Below are positions 6,434-14,733 of a DNA stretch of 60,095 bases, piece by piece. Position 1 is the first letter of the stretch. Each line of letters starts with the position of its first letter. Origin of the DNA: Chlorobaculum sp. 24CR (GTDB lineage Bacteria > Bacteroidota > Chlorobiia > Chlorobiales > Chlorobiaceae); contig NZ_SDGU01000062.1 in NCBI RefSeq assembly GCF_004118635.1, positions 1 to 60,095 on the forward strand, read 5' to 3'. The notes under the pieces are model-generated. The model was given only the letters and a program-made list of their open reading frames with translations, was not told the DNA's origin and did no database searches. The position numbers and the translations under genes are program-made.

Positions 6434-7435
6434 CTAAGTGGTTTGCGTTCTGTTCGTTGCGATGGTGGCGGCAAGCTTTGCCGCTTCGAGAAAACTGCGT
6501 TCGGAGGCCGTGCCCTTGCCCGCCTTGTCGAAGCCGGTGCCGTGGTCGGGCGAGGTGCGCACAATGGGCAGGCCGAGCGTGACGTTGATGCCCGTGTCAA
6601 ACGCGAGCACCTTGAAGGGCAAAAGCCCCTGGTCGTGGTACATGGCGACGACGAGGTCGTAGTCGCGGTAGCGTTTCGCGCCAAAAAAGCCGTCCGCCGG
6701 AAACGGGCCGTCGATCTGCATCGACGCCGCCAGCCGCTCGATAGCCGGGCGGATCACCGTGGCCTCCTCGCTGCCCATGACGCCGCCGTCCGAGGCGTGC
6801 GGGTTGAGGCCAAGCACGGCGATCTTCGGCGCGTCGAGCCGGAAGTCGCGCCGCATCGACGCGGCGAGCGTGGCGAAAAATCCGTCGAGATCCATCGCCC
6901 GCACCAGCTCCGGCACCTTTGCGAGCGGCTCGTGAATCGTCGCCAGCGCCACCTTGAGGCCGGAGACGGGATCGACAAAGAGCATGATCTGCGACGAGAC
7001 GCCGAAAAAGTCGGCCAGAAAATCGGTGTGGCCGGTGTTGCGGTATCCGGCAAGTGCAATCGCCTCCTTGTGCAAGGGCGCGGTGACGAGGGCGTCGCAG
7101 AGGCCGCTACGGCAGAGCGAGGCGGCGGCTTCGAGCGAGCGCATGGCGATTTCGCCCGCGCTTGCCGAGAGTGCGCCCGGCTGGATCGCCTCCGGCTCGG
7201 CGACGCTCAGCACGTGCAGCACACCCGCTTCCGGCACGATCTGCGCGATGTCGCCCGGACTGTCAATCCGGCGCAGCTCCACCGGCAGGCCGAGCCGGTC
7301 GCGGTAGAATTCGAGCGCCTTGAGCGATCCGGCGGCGACGTAGCACTCCTCTCCCGAAGGCAGCGCGAGGAGGCTTTTCAGGATGATCTCCGGCCCGATG
7401 CCGTGAATGTCGCCGATTGAAAAGACGATGCGCAT
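6434..7435 (-). CDS. pdxA: 4-hydroxythreonine-4-phosphate dehydrogenase
   Basis: This 333-residue protein is PdxA, the NAD-dependent dehydrogenase of the DXP-dependent pyridoxal phosphate pathway. Visible motifs are GDIHGIGPEI at the N-terminus, the metal-binding histidines in GYRNTGHTDFLA and YHDQGLLPFK, and VRTSPDHGTGFDKAGKG near the C-terminus. Length matches the family. The frame stays open far upstream across the DUF4293 gene; the ATG at 7435 gives the normal N-terminus, and the DUF4293 stop lies 2 bases before it, so the genes are likely coupled. The first motif has His where most family members have Pro-Ala (GDPAGIGPE). Confidence 0.88.
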   Translation of the reverse strand: MRIVFSIGDIHGIGPEIILKSLLALPSGEECYVAAGSLKALEFYRDRLGLPVELRRIDSPGDIAQIVPEAGVLHVLSVAEPEAIQPGALSASAGEIAMRSLEAAASLCRSGLCDALVTAPLHKEAIALAGYRNTGHTDFLADFFGVSSQIMLFVDPVSGLKVALATIHEPLAKVPELVRAMDLDGFFATLAASMRRDFRLDAPKIAVLGLNPHASDGGVMGSEEATVIRPAIERLAASMQIDGPFPADGFFGAKRYRDYDLVVAMYHDQGLLPFKVLAFDTGINVTLGLPIVRTSPDHGTGFDKAGKGTASERSFLEAAKLAATIATNRTQTT

Positions 7436-7437
7436 GG

Positions 7438-7902
7438 TCAGAGCCTCTTGTACGCGGTCGCGATCTTTTCGTCCTTCTTCACGCCAAGCGAGGCGAGCCA
7501 GAAGAGCACCGGTTCGGGCAGCAGCATGAACAGCCCGCTGCCGGGCGCGAAGCTCACGGAGGTTGACTGCGTTTCGAGGTACTGCTTCAGGAAGTGCCCG
7601 CCCGCAAGCCCGGCAAGCAGGTCGGCCACGAACAGCACAACGCAAAGCGAGATCAGCGTTTGCTGGAGTTTGCGCTTCGAGAACATGAAGATGGTCACGA
7701 GCGCCACGATGCCGGTAAGCGGCGAGAGAATGCCGCCAGCGACGCTTCCGGCGGTGACGATCACGCCCGCGCCCTGCACGTCCATGAAGTCACCGAAAAG
7801 AATGAGCGTGTCGGTCGTGAAGCTCCAGAACGGAAAGGCCATGCTGCCGAACGCGAGCAGCGCGGCAAGGAAGAGGTAGAGGCTTTGGATTCTGCTTAAC
7901 AT
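7438..7902 (-). CDS. DUF4293 membrane protein
   Basis: This 154-residue integral membrane protein appears to have four hydrophobic helices (about residues 8-24, 46-74, 80-104 and 122-140). The start MLSRIQSLYLFLAALL fits the DUF4293 family, which is found mainly in Bacteroidota and Chlorobiota. No function is known. It is the first gene of a tight group with pdxA and ftsE. Confidence 0.65.
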   Translation of the reverse strand: MLSRIQSLYLFLAALLAFGSMAFPFWSFTTDTLILFGDFMDVQGAGVIVTAGSVAGGILSPLTGIVALVTIFMFSKRKLQQTLISLCVVLFVADLLAGLAGGHFLKQYLETQSTSVSFAPGSGLFMLLPEPVLFWLASLGVKKDEKIATAYKRL

Positions 7903-8019
7903 GATGGACGAGGTTTAGGTTCGTTGCATGATATGCCCTGAATATACGGAAATCAGGAATTCGGGGCAGGGTTCTTTGTTGGCAGGGGTGGATGAATCGG
8001 CTTGCCGCGATGGTGAGGC

Positions 8020-9444
8020 TCACTGCTTTTTCTTCGCCAGCAAAGCGTTCAGATTGTTTCTGTATAATACTGTAGTTGGATGATTGGGGCCAAGCGCTTT
8101 TTCATCGATAACGAGAGCGCGCCGAAAGAGCGGTTCAGCGTCGTCATACTTGCCCTGACCATAGAGTAAGCTTGCCAGATTGTTCAGGCGAGTGGCAACG
8201 TTTGGATGATTTGAGCCGAGAGCTTTTTCATCGATAACAAGAGCGCGTCGATAAAGCGGTTCGGCTTCAGCGTACTTCTCCTGATCAGAGAGCAAAAGCG
8301 CCAGATTGTTTAGGTCTGTAGCAACATCAGGATGATTTGAGCTGAGAGCTTTTTCATCGATGGCGAGAGCGCGTCGATAAAGCGGTTCGGCTTCAGCGTA
8401 CTTCTCCTGATCAGAGAGTAAAAGCGCCAGATTGTTTAGGTTTGTAGCAACATCAGGATGATTTGGGCCGAGAGCTTTTTCATTCATGGCGAGAGCGCGT
8501 CGGAAGAGCAGTCCAGCCTCGTCATACTTGCCCTGAGTTTTCAGCAAAAGTGCCAGATTGTTTAGGTCTGTAGCAACATCAGGATGATTTGGGCCGAGAA
8601 CTTTTTCCCTGATAGCAAAAGCACGACGAAAAAGTGGTTCGGCTTCGGTGTAGTTACCCTGATCAGAGAGCAATACCGCCAGATTGTTCAGGCTTGCGGC
8701 AACATCGGGATACTCTGGGCCAAGAGTCTTTTCTCCGATAGAAAGAGCGCGTCGAAAGAGTGGTTCAGCTTCGGCGTAACGCCCCATTTTCCAGAGTATT
8801 CCAGCATGGGTATTGAGATAGAGCGGGTTCTCGTCCTCGATGGCGGCGGCTTTTTTGTAGTAGCGCTCGGCTTCGGGGTAGTTGATTTGCAGCTCGTAGG
8901 TCTGGCCTTGCAGATAATGCACTTTTGCAAGGTCTTGCTGCAAATCGTTGTGTTTGTTGCGGAACTCGGCGAGCAGGCGATTGACCTCGTCGTAGTTGAA
9001 GTTGTCTCTGGCGGCTTCGATTTTTGGAATCAGCGCTTTCAGTTCAGCGCCGACGGAGCCTTGCTGAAACAGCTTTTGCGCGTCGGCATCCGCCTGCACC
9101 ACCTTGTCGAGGAAGTTTGAGAGGTCTTCCCAGAATTTCGCCCGGCTGTAGGCATCGAGTTGCTCGACCTCCTTGCCGCCATGAGCGGCGCGAACCAGCT
9201 TCCTGAACGCGGGATTCTCTTTGGTCGCCTCCCAGTCCTGATGCTGGATGGATTTTCTGTACTCGGCCAGTTGCTTTGGACTCAATCCGCGATAGACTGT
9301 AACATTCCCGTCAGCAACGATGTTTTCATCTCCGTTGATGGTGGTTTTCACCTGGGCGGCAGACAAAGAGGGTTGCGCGGTGAGCGTGAGAATGGTGATC
9401 CCGGCAATGACGGTGCCCGCGAAACGATGTATGGTTGATCTCAT
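8020..9444 (-). CDS. Secreted TPR protein with six 42-residue repeats
   Basis: This 474-residue protein has a signal peptide (hydrophobic to about residue 28, ending LSAAQ), a short TTINGDENIVADGNVTV motif, a helical middle region, and a C-terminal array of six 42-residue kinesin-light-chain-like TPRs plus a partial seventh. The repeats read LNNLALLLxxQxKYxEAEPLxRRALxIxEKALGxNHPDVAT. They are also conserved as 126-bp DNA repeats at 8065-8820. Such arrays bind proteins; the partner is unknown. The gene overlaps the small upstream membrane-protein gene by 4 bases (ATGA), and both carry an NGDxNI...GNVT motif, so they probably work together in the envelope. Confidence 0.7.
   Translation of the reverse strand: MRSTIHRFAGTVIAGITILTLTAQPSLSAAQVKTTINGDENIVADGNVTVYRGLSPKQLAEYRKSIQHQDWEATKENPAFRKLVRAAHGGKEVEQLDAYSRAKFWEDLSNFLDKVVQADADAQKLFQQGSVGAELKALIPKIEAARDNFNYDEVNRLLAEFRNKHNDLQQDLAKVHYLQGQTYELQINYPEAERYYKKAAAIEDENPLYLNTHAGILWKMGRYAEAEPLFRRALSIGEKTLGPEYPDVAASLNNLAVLLSDQGNYTEAEPLFRRAFAIREKVLGPNHPDVATDLNNLALLLKTQGKYDEAGLLFRRALAMNEKALGPNHPDVATNLNNLALLLSDQEKYAEAEPLYRRALAIDEKALSSNHPDVATDLNNLALLLSDQEKYAEAEPLYRRALVIDEKALGSNHPNVATRLNNLASLLYGQGKYDDAEPLFRRALVIDEKALGPNHPTTVLYRNNLNALLAKKKQ
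8065..8820 (-). repeat. Six tandem 126-bp repeats in the TPR gene
   Basis: Six in-frame units of 126 bp encode the TPR array. Unit boundaries by eye are 8695-8820, 8569-8694, 8443-8568, 8317-8442, 8191-8316 and 8065-8190, in coding order. Units four and five are the most alike (LNNLALLLSDQEKYAEAEP in both), which suggests recent duplication and possible copy-number variation between strains. Confidence 0.75.
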
Positions 9445-9704
9445 CTTTGCTCTTCTCCCTGAATCGTGACGTTGCCACCAGCACTGATGTTGTTGTCACC
9501 GTTGATGATCGTGACGTTTCCTTCATTCTTCTCAACGGATTGTGACGGCGGCGTAGCAGGCTGTGTTGCAGGAGCCGTTACGGCAGGTGCGACCGGAGCG
9601 GGTTCCGTTTTCCTTGAGTTCAGATAACCGAACGCGCCGGTTATGACTGCGACGATGATCGCGACAATGCCGCCGATGATCGCCACTTTCACTTCTTTTT
9701 TCAT
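9441..9704 (-). CDS. Small single-pass membrane protein with NGDNNI motif
   Basis: This 87-residue protein starts with a KKEVK segment followed by one strongly hydrophobic helix (about residues 6-27), then an Ala-Pro-Thr-rich linker, then NVTIINGDNNISAGGNVTI at the C-terminus. The last motif recurs in weaker form (TTINGDENIVADGNVTV) in the TPR protein encoded immediately downstream, with a 4-base ATGA overlap. The function is unknown; a membrane anchor or assembly partner for the TPR protein is an inference. The in-frame ATG at 9704 is preferred over the frame opening at 9776 because it places a basic N-terminus directly before the membrane helix. Confidence 0.6.
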   Translation of the reverse strand: MKKEVKVAIIGGIVAIIVAVITGAFGYLNSRKTEPAPVAPAVTAPATQPATPPSQSVEKNEGNVTIINGDNNISAGGNVTIQGEEQR

Positions 9705-9866
9705 TGGCAGTGGGGATGGGGGTGAAACTGCAAAATCTGTATGCCGAAAGATACTGCGGAAATAGTGCCGGGGCAATTGGTTGGGAGCGATTACAGGGGT
9801 TGAGAAGAGGGCTGGCCCGATGGGTCGAGAGCATCCCGACGAAAGATTGTTCAGGAATCAGAATAT

Positions 9867-9884
9867 GCCGAGCAGGCGCTCGGC
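9867..9884. other. GCCGAGC hairpin after waaA
   Basis: Arms GCCGAGC (9867-9873) and GCTCGGC (9878-9884) enclose a 4-base loop between waaA (stop at 9910, minus strand) and the small membrane-protein gene. No T-run follows on the minus strand, so it is a weak terminator candidate at best. Confidence 0.35.
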
Positions 9885-9909
9885 GTTCCCAGGGTGTTAT
9901 CCCGCTCCG

Positions 9910-11193
9910 TCACTTTCTGCGGCAATGCTGCGCTATATCTCTGGCGATAATCACGGTGGCGCCGAGACGGGCGTTGACGAATCCGCTTGCCTTTTCTCCG
10001 GCCTTTTTCAGTTGCCCGGCATTTTCGACAAACGCGGTCAGCGCCTCACGGAGTTCCGGCTCGCCGGTGACCACCGTGGCCGCTCCGGCTTCGACGAGGC
10101 CGGTGGCTTCGGGCGAATTGCCGTAGATCGGGCCGAAGAGCACCGGAATGCCATGCGCGGCCGGTTCGATGGTGTTGTGCACGTTCACGCCGAAGCCGCC
10201 GCCGACGTAGGCGATCGAGGCGATGGCGTACAGCTCGGCGAGGTAGCCGGTCTGGTCGATCACCAGTACCTGCCGGGCCGGGTCGAAGGTTTCGTCCATC
10301 TCTGAAATGGTCACCGCTTCGATGTCGCGCTCCCGCAGATTCTCCAGCAGCCGCCCGATGTTCTGCCGATCCACCTTGTGCGGCACCAGGACGAGGCTGA
10401 GTTTCCGGCGGAGAGAAAGCCACGCGGGAACGAGGATCGCCTCGTCCGGCTCCCAGGTGCTGCCGCCGACCAGCACCATCCGGTCGCGGAAGAGCGGCTT
10501 GAGCCGCGCCGCCCGTTCGTCGCTTTTTTTCCGGCGCTCGACAACCTGGTCGAATCGCGGATCGCCCGCCGTGATGACGTTCTTGCAGCCGAATTGGTTC
10601 AGAAACGTTTCACGGCCTTCGGCGTCGATGGTGTAGATGACGTCGAAAAGCGAAAAAAGGTCGCGGTAAAATCCTCTCAATCCGCGCTTGAGGTAGGGTG
10701 ATCCGGGCGGGAGGGCGGCGGCGGCGAGGAGCATTCGCGCCCCGCTTCGCTTGATCGCTTCGAGATGGTTCGGCCAGAAGTCGTAGCGCATCAGCATGAA
10801 GATGTCCGCGCCGACGAGTGCCGCGAGTTGCCGGGCGTTCTCCGGCGTGTCGAGCGGCAGGTAGAAGACCGCCGCCGCGTCGGGGTAGTGCTTCCGCGTT
10901 TCGTAGCCCGAGTCGGAGAAGAACGACACCACCACATCCATCTCCGGAATCTGCTCGCGCAACTCCGCAATGATCGTGCGGGCCTGCTCGAACTCGCCGA
11001 CCGACGAGGCGTGAATCCACAGTCGGCACGACGGTTCCGGCAGCGCGGCGAGGCGCGATTCAAGCTCCTCGAACAGGTTCGTCCGCGCCTCCGCGAAAGT
11101 TTTCAATCTCGGCTTGCGCGACGCCAATAGCCGGAGCAGATGCGGCTGGAGCGGAGAGAGCAACCGGTATGCGGCCAGGACGAGTGAGACCAT
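9910..11193 (-). CDS. waaA: 3-deoxy-D-manno-octulosonic acid transferase
   Basis: This 427-residue protein is a WaaA/KdtA family GT30 glycosyltransferase, which adds Kdo from CMP-Kdo to lipid A precursors at the inner membrane. Supporting motifs are the N-terminal hydrophobic anchor (SLVLAAYRLLSPLQPHLL), LWIHASSVGEFEQA (the conserved H/W-ASxGE with the catalytic Glu), ARMLLAAAALPPGSPYLKR, VLVGGSTWEPDE, LVPHKVDR and YVGGGFGVNVHNTIEPAAHG. Length is normal. The ATG at 11193 gives the family-like N-terminus; the frame opens further upstream at 11301 without conserved sequence. Confidence 0.88.
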   Translation of the reverse strand: MVSLVLAAYRLLSPLQPHLLRLLASRKPRLKTFAEARTNLFEELESRLAALPEPSCRLWIHASSVGEFEQARTIIAELREQIPEMDVVVSFFSDSGYETRKHYPDAAAVFYLPLDTPENARQLAALVGADIFMLMRYDFWPNHLEAIKRSGARMLLAAAALPPGSPYLKRGLRGFYRDLFSLFDVIYTIDAEGRETFLNQFGCKNVITAGDPRFDQVVERRKKSDERAARLKPLFRDRMVLVGGSTWEPDEAILVPAWLSLRRKLSLVLVPHKVDRQNIGRLLENLRERDIEAVTISEMDETFDPARQVLVIDQTGYLAELYAIASIAYVGGGFGVNVHNTIEPAAHGIPVLFGPIYGNSPEATGLVEAGAATVVTGEPELREALTAFVENAGQLKKAGEKASGFVNARLGATVIIARDIAQHCRRK

Positions 11194-11349
11194 GATTTTG
11201 TTGGGCGATGAAGAGCTGTCGTTGTCGAAAATAATAAAAAATGAGACAAGAGTCGCCGTGCGTTCCGGTCGGGCGGCATCGTTCATTTTCGTTGCGTACA
11301 TTGTCTGTATGAAGCTCTGCCGAACGATTCATCACGGAGATTCCGGAAC

Positions 11350-11751
11350 ATGCCGTACCGCCAGCTCGACCATACCGCCGACCTCTGCTTCGAGGTGAGT
11401 GCCGCGAGCTTCGCGGAGCTGGCGGGCGAGGCGTTGCGGGCGATGATGGCGTGGACTGGCCCGGAGTGGACGGATGTGCGGGTCGAGCGTCCGTTTCGCG
11501 TCGAAGCGCCCGACCGCACGGCGCTGCTCATCGATCTGCTCAACGAAGCGCTCACGCTCTCGCAGATTCACCACGAAGCCTACGACGCGCTCGCAATCCG
11601 CTCGGTCAGCGACGAGTTCGTCGAAGGCTCGTTTCTCGGCAGGGCGATTTCCGGCGCGAGGGATGAAATCAAGGCGGTCACGTATCACGGCGCGACGGTC
11701 GAAGAGCGGGCTGACGGTTCGTGGGTCGCAATCTTGTTGATGGACATCTGA
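11350..11751 (+). CDS. Archease
   Basis: This 133-residue protein looks like a complete archease: YRQLDHTADLCFEV at the start, LLIDLLNEAL in the middle and EIKAVTYHG near the end are the conserved blocks that bring acidic metal ligands together. Archease activates the RNA ligase RtcB by promoting its guanylylation. The stop codon shares its A with the ATG of the next gene (TGATG), a 2'-5' RNA ligase family protein, so the two form an RNA end-processing operon. RtcB itself is not in the window. GGAG stands 11 bases before the ATG. Confidence 0.82.
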   Translation: MPYRQLDHTADLCFEVSAASFAELAGEALRAMMAWTGPEWTDVRVERPFRVEAPDRTALLIDLLNEALTLSQIHHEAYDALAIRSVSDEFVEGSFLGRAISGARDEIKAVTYHGATVEERADGSWVAILLMDI

Positions 11752-12332
11752 TGGAGGGCACGAGAGTTTTTGTCGGCCTGCCCGCTTGCCGCGAGCTTGT
11801 TGAAGCAACTCAGGCGTATCGGCGGGCGCACGCCGGGCTGACGGTACGGTGGGTGAGGCCGGAGAACCTTCATCTGACGCTGGTTCCGCCGTGGCAATGC
11901 CTCGATGTCGATACCGTCTGCCGCGCATTGAGCGAGGCGGCGGCGCGGCAGTCGCCGTTCGAGGTCATCTTCGAGCAGATATCGTTCGGCCCCGACCCGC
12001 GCCGCCCGAGGCTCATCTGGGCGACCGGCGCGGCTCCTGCCGGACTGCCGGAGTTCGCGCGGGGGCTCCTTGCCGCGACCGGAGCGCCGGGCGAACCGCG
12101 CAAATCATTCCTCCTGCACCTCACCATCGCCCGCTTCAACTCCCGTGATCTCGATGCGATGGGCCAGCGCAAACTGCGCGAACCGGTGTCGTGGCGCGGA
12201 ACGCTCGACGCGCTCTGCCTCTACGAATCGCTGCTCAAGCCCGGCGGCGCACAGTACCGCGAACTGTGCCGGATCGGGCTTGGGCGGGCGGCTGATCTCT
12301 GCGCGGTTGATGCAAGCGCTTGTCATCATTGA
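11751..12332 (+). CDS. thpR: RNA 2',3'-cyclic phosphodiesterase (LigT/ThpR)
   Basis: This 193-residue 2H phosphoesterase has the two HxTx motifs: HLTL in RPENLHLTLVPPW and HLTI in FLLHLTIARF. Family members open 2',3'-cyclic phosphates to 2'-phosphates and were first named 2'-5' RNA ligase. The start MEGTRVFVGLP matches the family; an in-frame ATG 30 bases upstream lies inside archease and is less likely. Direct coupling to archease through a TGATG junction supports a joint role in RNA or tRNA end repair. Confidence 0.82.
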   Translation: MEGTRVFVGLPACRELVEATQAYRRAHAGLTVRWVRPENLHLTLVPPWQCLDVDTVCRALSEAAARQSPFEVIFEQISFGPDPRRPRLIWATGAAPAGLPEFARGLLAATGAPGEPRKSFLLHLTIARFNSRDLDAMGQRKLREPVSWRGTLDALCLYESLLKPGGAQYRELCRIGLGRAADLCAVDASACHH

Positions 12333-12658
12333 AAAATAAATTCGTCTTTGGTCAGATAAAATCGTACTATTCAAATCAATTTTTATTGTGGTGATGATGC
12401 CAAGAAAGAGTCAGAAAATATTGACGGCTGATTGAGCCGCGTTTTTCTGCTGATTGTGATGGATCGATGGCCGGCCTTTGGCTGCCTCAGGACTGACGTG
12501 AGACTTCCCCCCTTCATTTCTCTTCTTTCCAGCATTGCGACCACGTGCGCCCCGACAGGGTTTTTTCGTGTACCGTTAACGAATAATGCCATCGTTCCGA
12601 TTGCTGTCGGGATCGCCGGTTATTGACGGTGCTTTCAACAATGACATGGAAGGAGACT
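12333..12658 (+). other. Long 5' leader of the DEAD-box helicase gene
   Basis: A 326-base gap holds no gene that I can support. It is AT-rich for its first 90 bases and then carries several CCGTT/AACGG and GGCTG-rich stretches. Long structured 5' leaders are usual for cold-induced DEAD-box helicase genes in other bacteria. AAGGAG at 12650-12655 is the Shine-Dalgarno for the ATG at 12659. No convincing -35/-10 pair was identified. Confidence 0.4.
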
Positions 12659-14578
12659 ATGAGCGAACAACAGCAAGATCAATCTTTGAATTTCCGCAGC
12701 CTTGCACTGGCTGAACCGCTGCTTCAGGCCCTCGAAGCGGTGGGCTATGAAACCCCGACGCCCATTCAGGCCAGCACCATTCCGCTGCTTCTCGAAGGGC
12801 GTGACCTGCTCGGCCAGGCGCAGACCGGCACCGGCAAGACGGCGGCGTTCGCTCTGCCGATATTGTCTAACATCGATCTCTCATTGACCGATCCGCAGGC
12901 GCTCGTGCTCGCGCCGACCCGCGAGCTGGCGATCCAGGTTGCCGAGGCGTTCCATACTTATGCCGAGTTCATGCCTGACTTTCATGTACTGCCGATCTAC
13001 GGCGGCCAGGATTACGGCGTGCAGATACGCAATCTCAAGCGCGGCGTTCATGTGGTGGTCGGTACTCCGGGCCGCGTGATGGACCACATGCGCAAGGGGA
13101 CGCTGAACCTCGACAGCCTGAAGTGCCTGGTGCTCGACGAGGCCGACGAGATGCTGCGCATGGGCTTTATCGACGACGTCGAGTGGATTCTCGAACAGAC
13201 CCCCGATAACCGCCAGGTGGCGCTCTTTTCGGCTACCATGCCGCAGCCGATCGTGCGCATCGCCCGCAAGTACCTGAAAGCGCCTGCCGAGATTTCCATT
13301 CAGAGCAAGACCACGACGGTCGAAACCATCCGCCAGCGCTACTGGATGGTCGGCGGCCACCACAAGCTCGACGCGCTGACGCGCATCCTCGAAGTCGAGC
13401 CGTTCGATGGCATCATCATCTTCGTGCGCACCAAGACCGAAACCGTGGCGCTGGCCGAAAAGCTTCAGGCGCGCGGATATGCCGCCGCCGCGTTGAATGG
13501 CGACATGGTGCAGTCGGCTCGTGAGCGCACCATCGAGCAGCTCAAGGATGGCACGCTGAACATCGTCATCGCCACCGACGTCGCCGCGCGCGGCCTCGAT
13601 GTGGAGCGCATCAGCCACGTCATCAACTACGACATTCCGACCGACACCGAGTCCTACGTGCACCGCATCGGGCGCACGGGTCGCGCCGGACGCAGCGGCG
13701 AGGCGATTCTGTTCGTCTCTCCGAGGGAGCGCGGGATGCTCTTCGCCATCGAGCGGGCCACCCGCAAGCGCATCGACAAAATGGAGCTGCCCTCGACCGA
13801 GACGGTCAACGACAAGCGCATCGCCAAATTCAAGCAGCGCATCACCGACGCCATCGCCGCCGAAGACCTCGAATTCTACATCGGCCTGGTGGGGCAGTAC
13901 TGCCTGGAGCACAACGTCTCCGAACTCGAAGCCGCTGCCGCTCTGGCCCGGCTCTTTCAGGGCGACGAACCGTTTCTGCTTTCCGCCAAGCAGGAGCGAG
14001 AGCGTTCAGAGCGCCGGGACCAAGACCGGGAACCTCGTCGCGATTCGTTCCGTGACGACGACCGCCGGGAGCGCGAGCCGCGCAGACAGAGCAAAGGCGG
14101 CCTCTATTCCGACGAGAAGAAGGAGACCTACCGCATCGAAGTGGGCAAGATGCACGACGTCAAGCCGGGCAACATTGCCGGTGCGATCATCAACGAAATC
14201 GGCCTCGACCCGGAAGCGGTTGGCAAGATTGTCATCAACGACCAGTACAGCACCGTCGAGCTTCCTGCGGGAATGCCGAACGATGTGTTCCAGGAACTCA
14301 AGAAGGTCAGGGTTTGCGGACGCCAGCTCCGGGTCTCGAAAATGGATGGCAGTCAGGGTGGCTACGGCGACCGTCACGACCGTGGATTCGGCGGTGATCG
14401 CGGCGGCAATCGCAGTTACGGAAGTGACCGCGGAGGCGAGCGTGGTGGCGACCGTGGATTTGGCGGCGACAAAAAGAAGAGCTACGGAAAACCCTCCGGT
14501 GAAAAGCGCAAAAAAGATGCCGGCGGTTTCTTCACCGGCTTCTCTTCCGGCAGAAAAAAGAAGCGGATGGGTGACTGA
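12659..14578 (+). CDS. deaD: ATP-dependent DEAD-box RNA helicase (DeaD/CsdA)
   Basis: This 639-residue RNA helicase has the full motif set: Q motif with TPTPIQ, motif I AQTGTGKT, Ia APTRELA, Ib TPGR, motif II DEAD, motif III SAT, motif V ARGLDVERI and motif VI HRIGRTGRAGR. After the helicase core come an acidic/basic linker, a DbpA-type RNA-binding domain (KGGLYSDEKKETYRIEVG to RVCGRQLRVSKM) and a Gly-Arg-rich tail (repeated DRG, GGDRG) ending in Lys/Arg. This is the plan of DeaD/CsdA, which acts in ribosome assembly and RNA decay in the cold. The start at 12659 has a good Shine-Dalgarno. A hairpin terminator follows. Confidence 0.9.
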   Translation: MSEQQQDQSLNFRSLALAEPLLQALEAVGYETPTPIQASTIPLLLEGRDLLGQAQTGTGKTAAFALPILSNIDLSLTDPQALVLAPTRELAIQVAEAFHTYAEFMPDFHVLPIYGGQDYGVQIRNLKRGVHVVVGTPGRVMDHMRKGTLNLDSLKCLVLDEADEMLRMGFIDDVEWILEQTPDNRQVALFSATMPQPIVRIARKYLKAPAEISIQSKTTTVETIRQRYWMVGGHHKLDALTRILEVEPFDGIIIFVRTKTETVALAEKLQARGYAAAALNGDMVQSARERTIEQLKDGTLNIVIATDVAARGLDVERISHVINYDIPTDTESYVHRIGRTGRAGRSGEAILFVSPRERGMLFAIERATRKRIDKMELPSTETVNDKRIAKFKQRITDAIAAEDLEFYIGLVGQYCLEHNVSELEAAAALARLFQGDEPFLLSAKQERERSERRDQDREPRRDSFRDDDRREREPRRQSKGGLYSDEKKETYRIEVGKMHDVKPGNIAGAIINEIGLDPEAVGKIVINDQYSTVELPAGMPNDVFQELKKVRVCGRQLRVSKMDGSQGGYGDRHDRGFGGDRGGNRSYGSDRGGERGGDRGFGGDKKKSYGKPSGEKRKKDAGGFFTGFSSGRKKKRMGD

Positions 14579-14601
14579 TTCGCTACTCGTTTCACGATTT
14601 G

Positions 14602-14641
14602 AAAGCCTGACGCGATGGTTCCCGTTGCGTCAGGCTTTTTT
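14602..14641 (+). terminator. Rho-independent terminator after deaD
   Basis: AAAGCCTGACGC (14602-14613) pairs with GCGTCAGGCTTT, which continues into a T-run ending at about 14641. The loop is about 13 bases. It lies 24 bases after the helicase stop. Confidence 0.85.
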
Positions 14642-14733
14642 GGTTTTCATCCGGCAGCGTCTAAATTTTGATTACGTGCATCTGACTTATCCGGCTGGTT
14701 GCGATACCGGTTCACCAAAATACGGGGGCGATC

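Noticed and set aside
5822-7420. 532-residue plus-strand reading frame
   Set aside because: It is the antisense shadow of ftsE and pdxA; it is rich in Arg, Asp, Val and Ala in the pattern typical of GC-rich complementary frames, and the minus strand has clear motifs.
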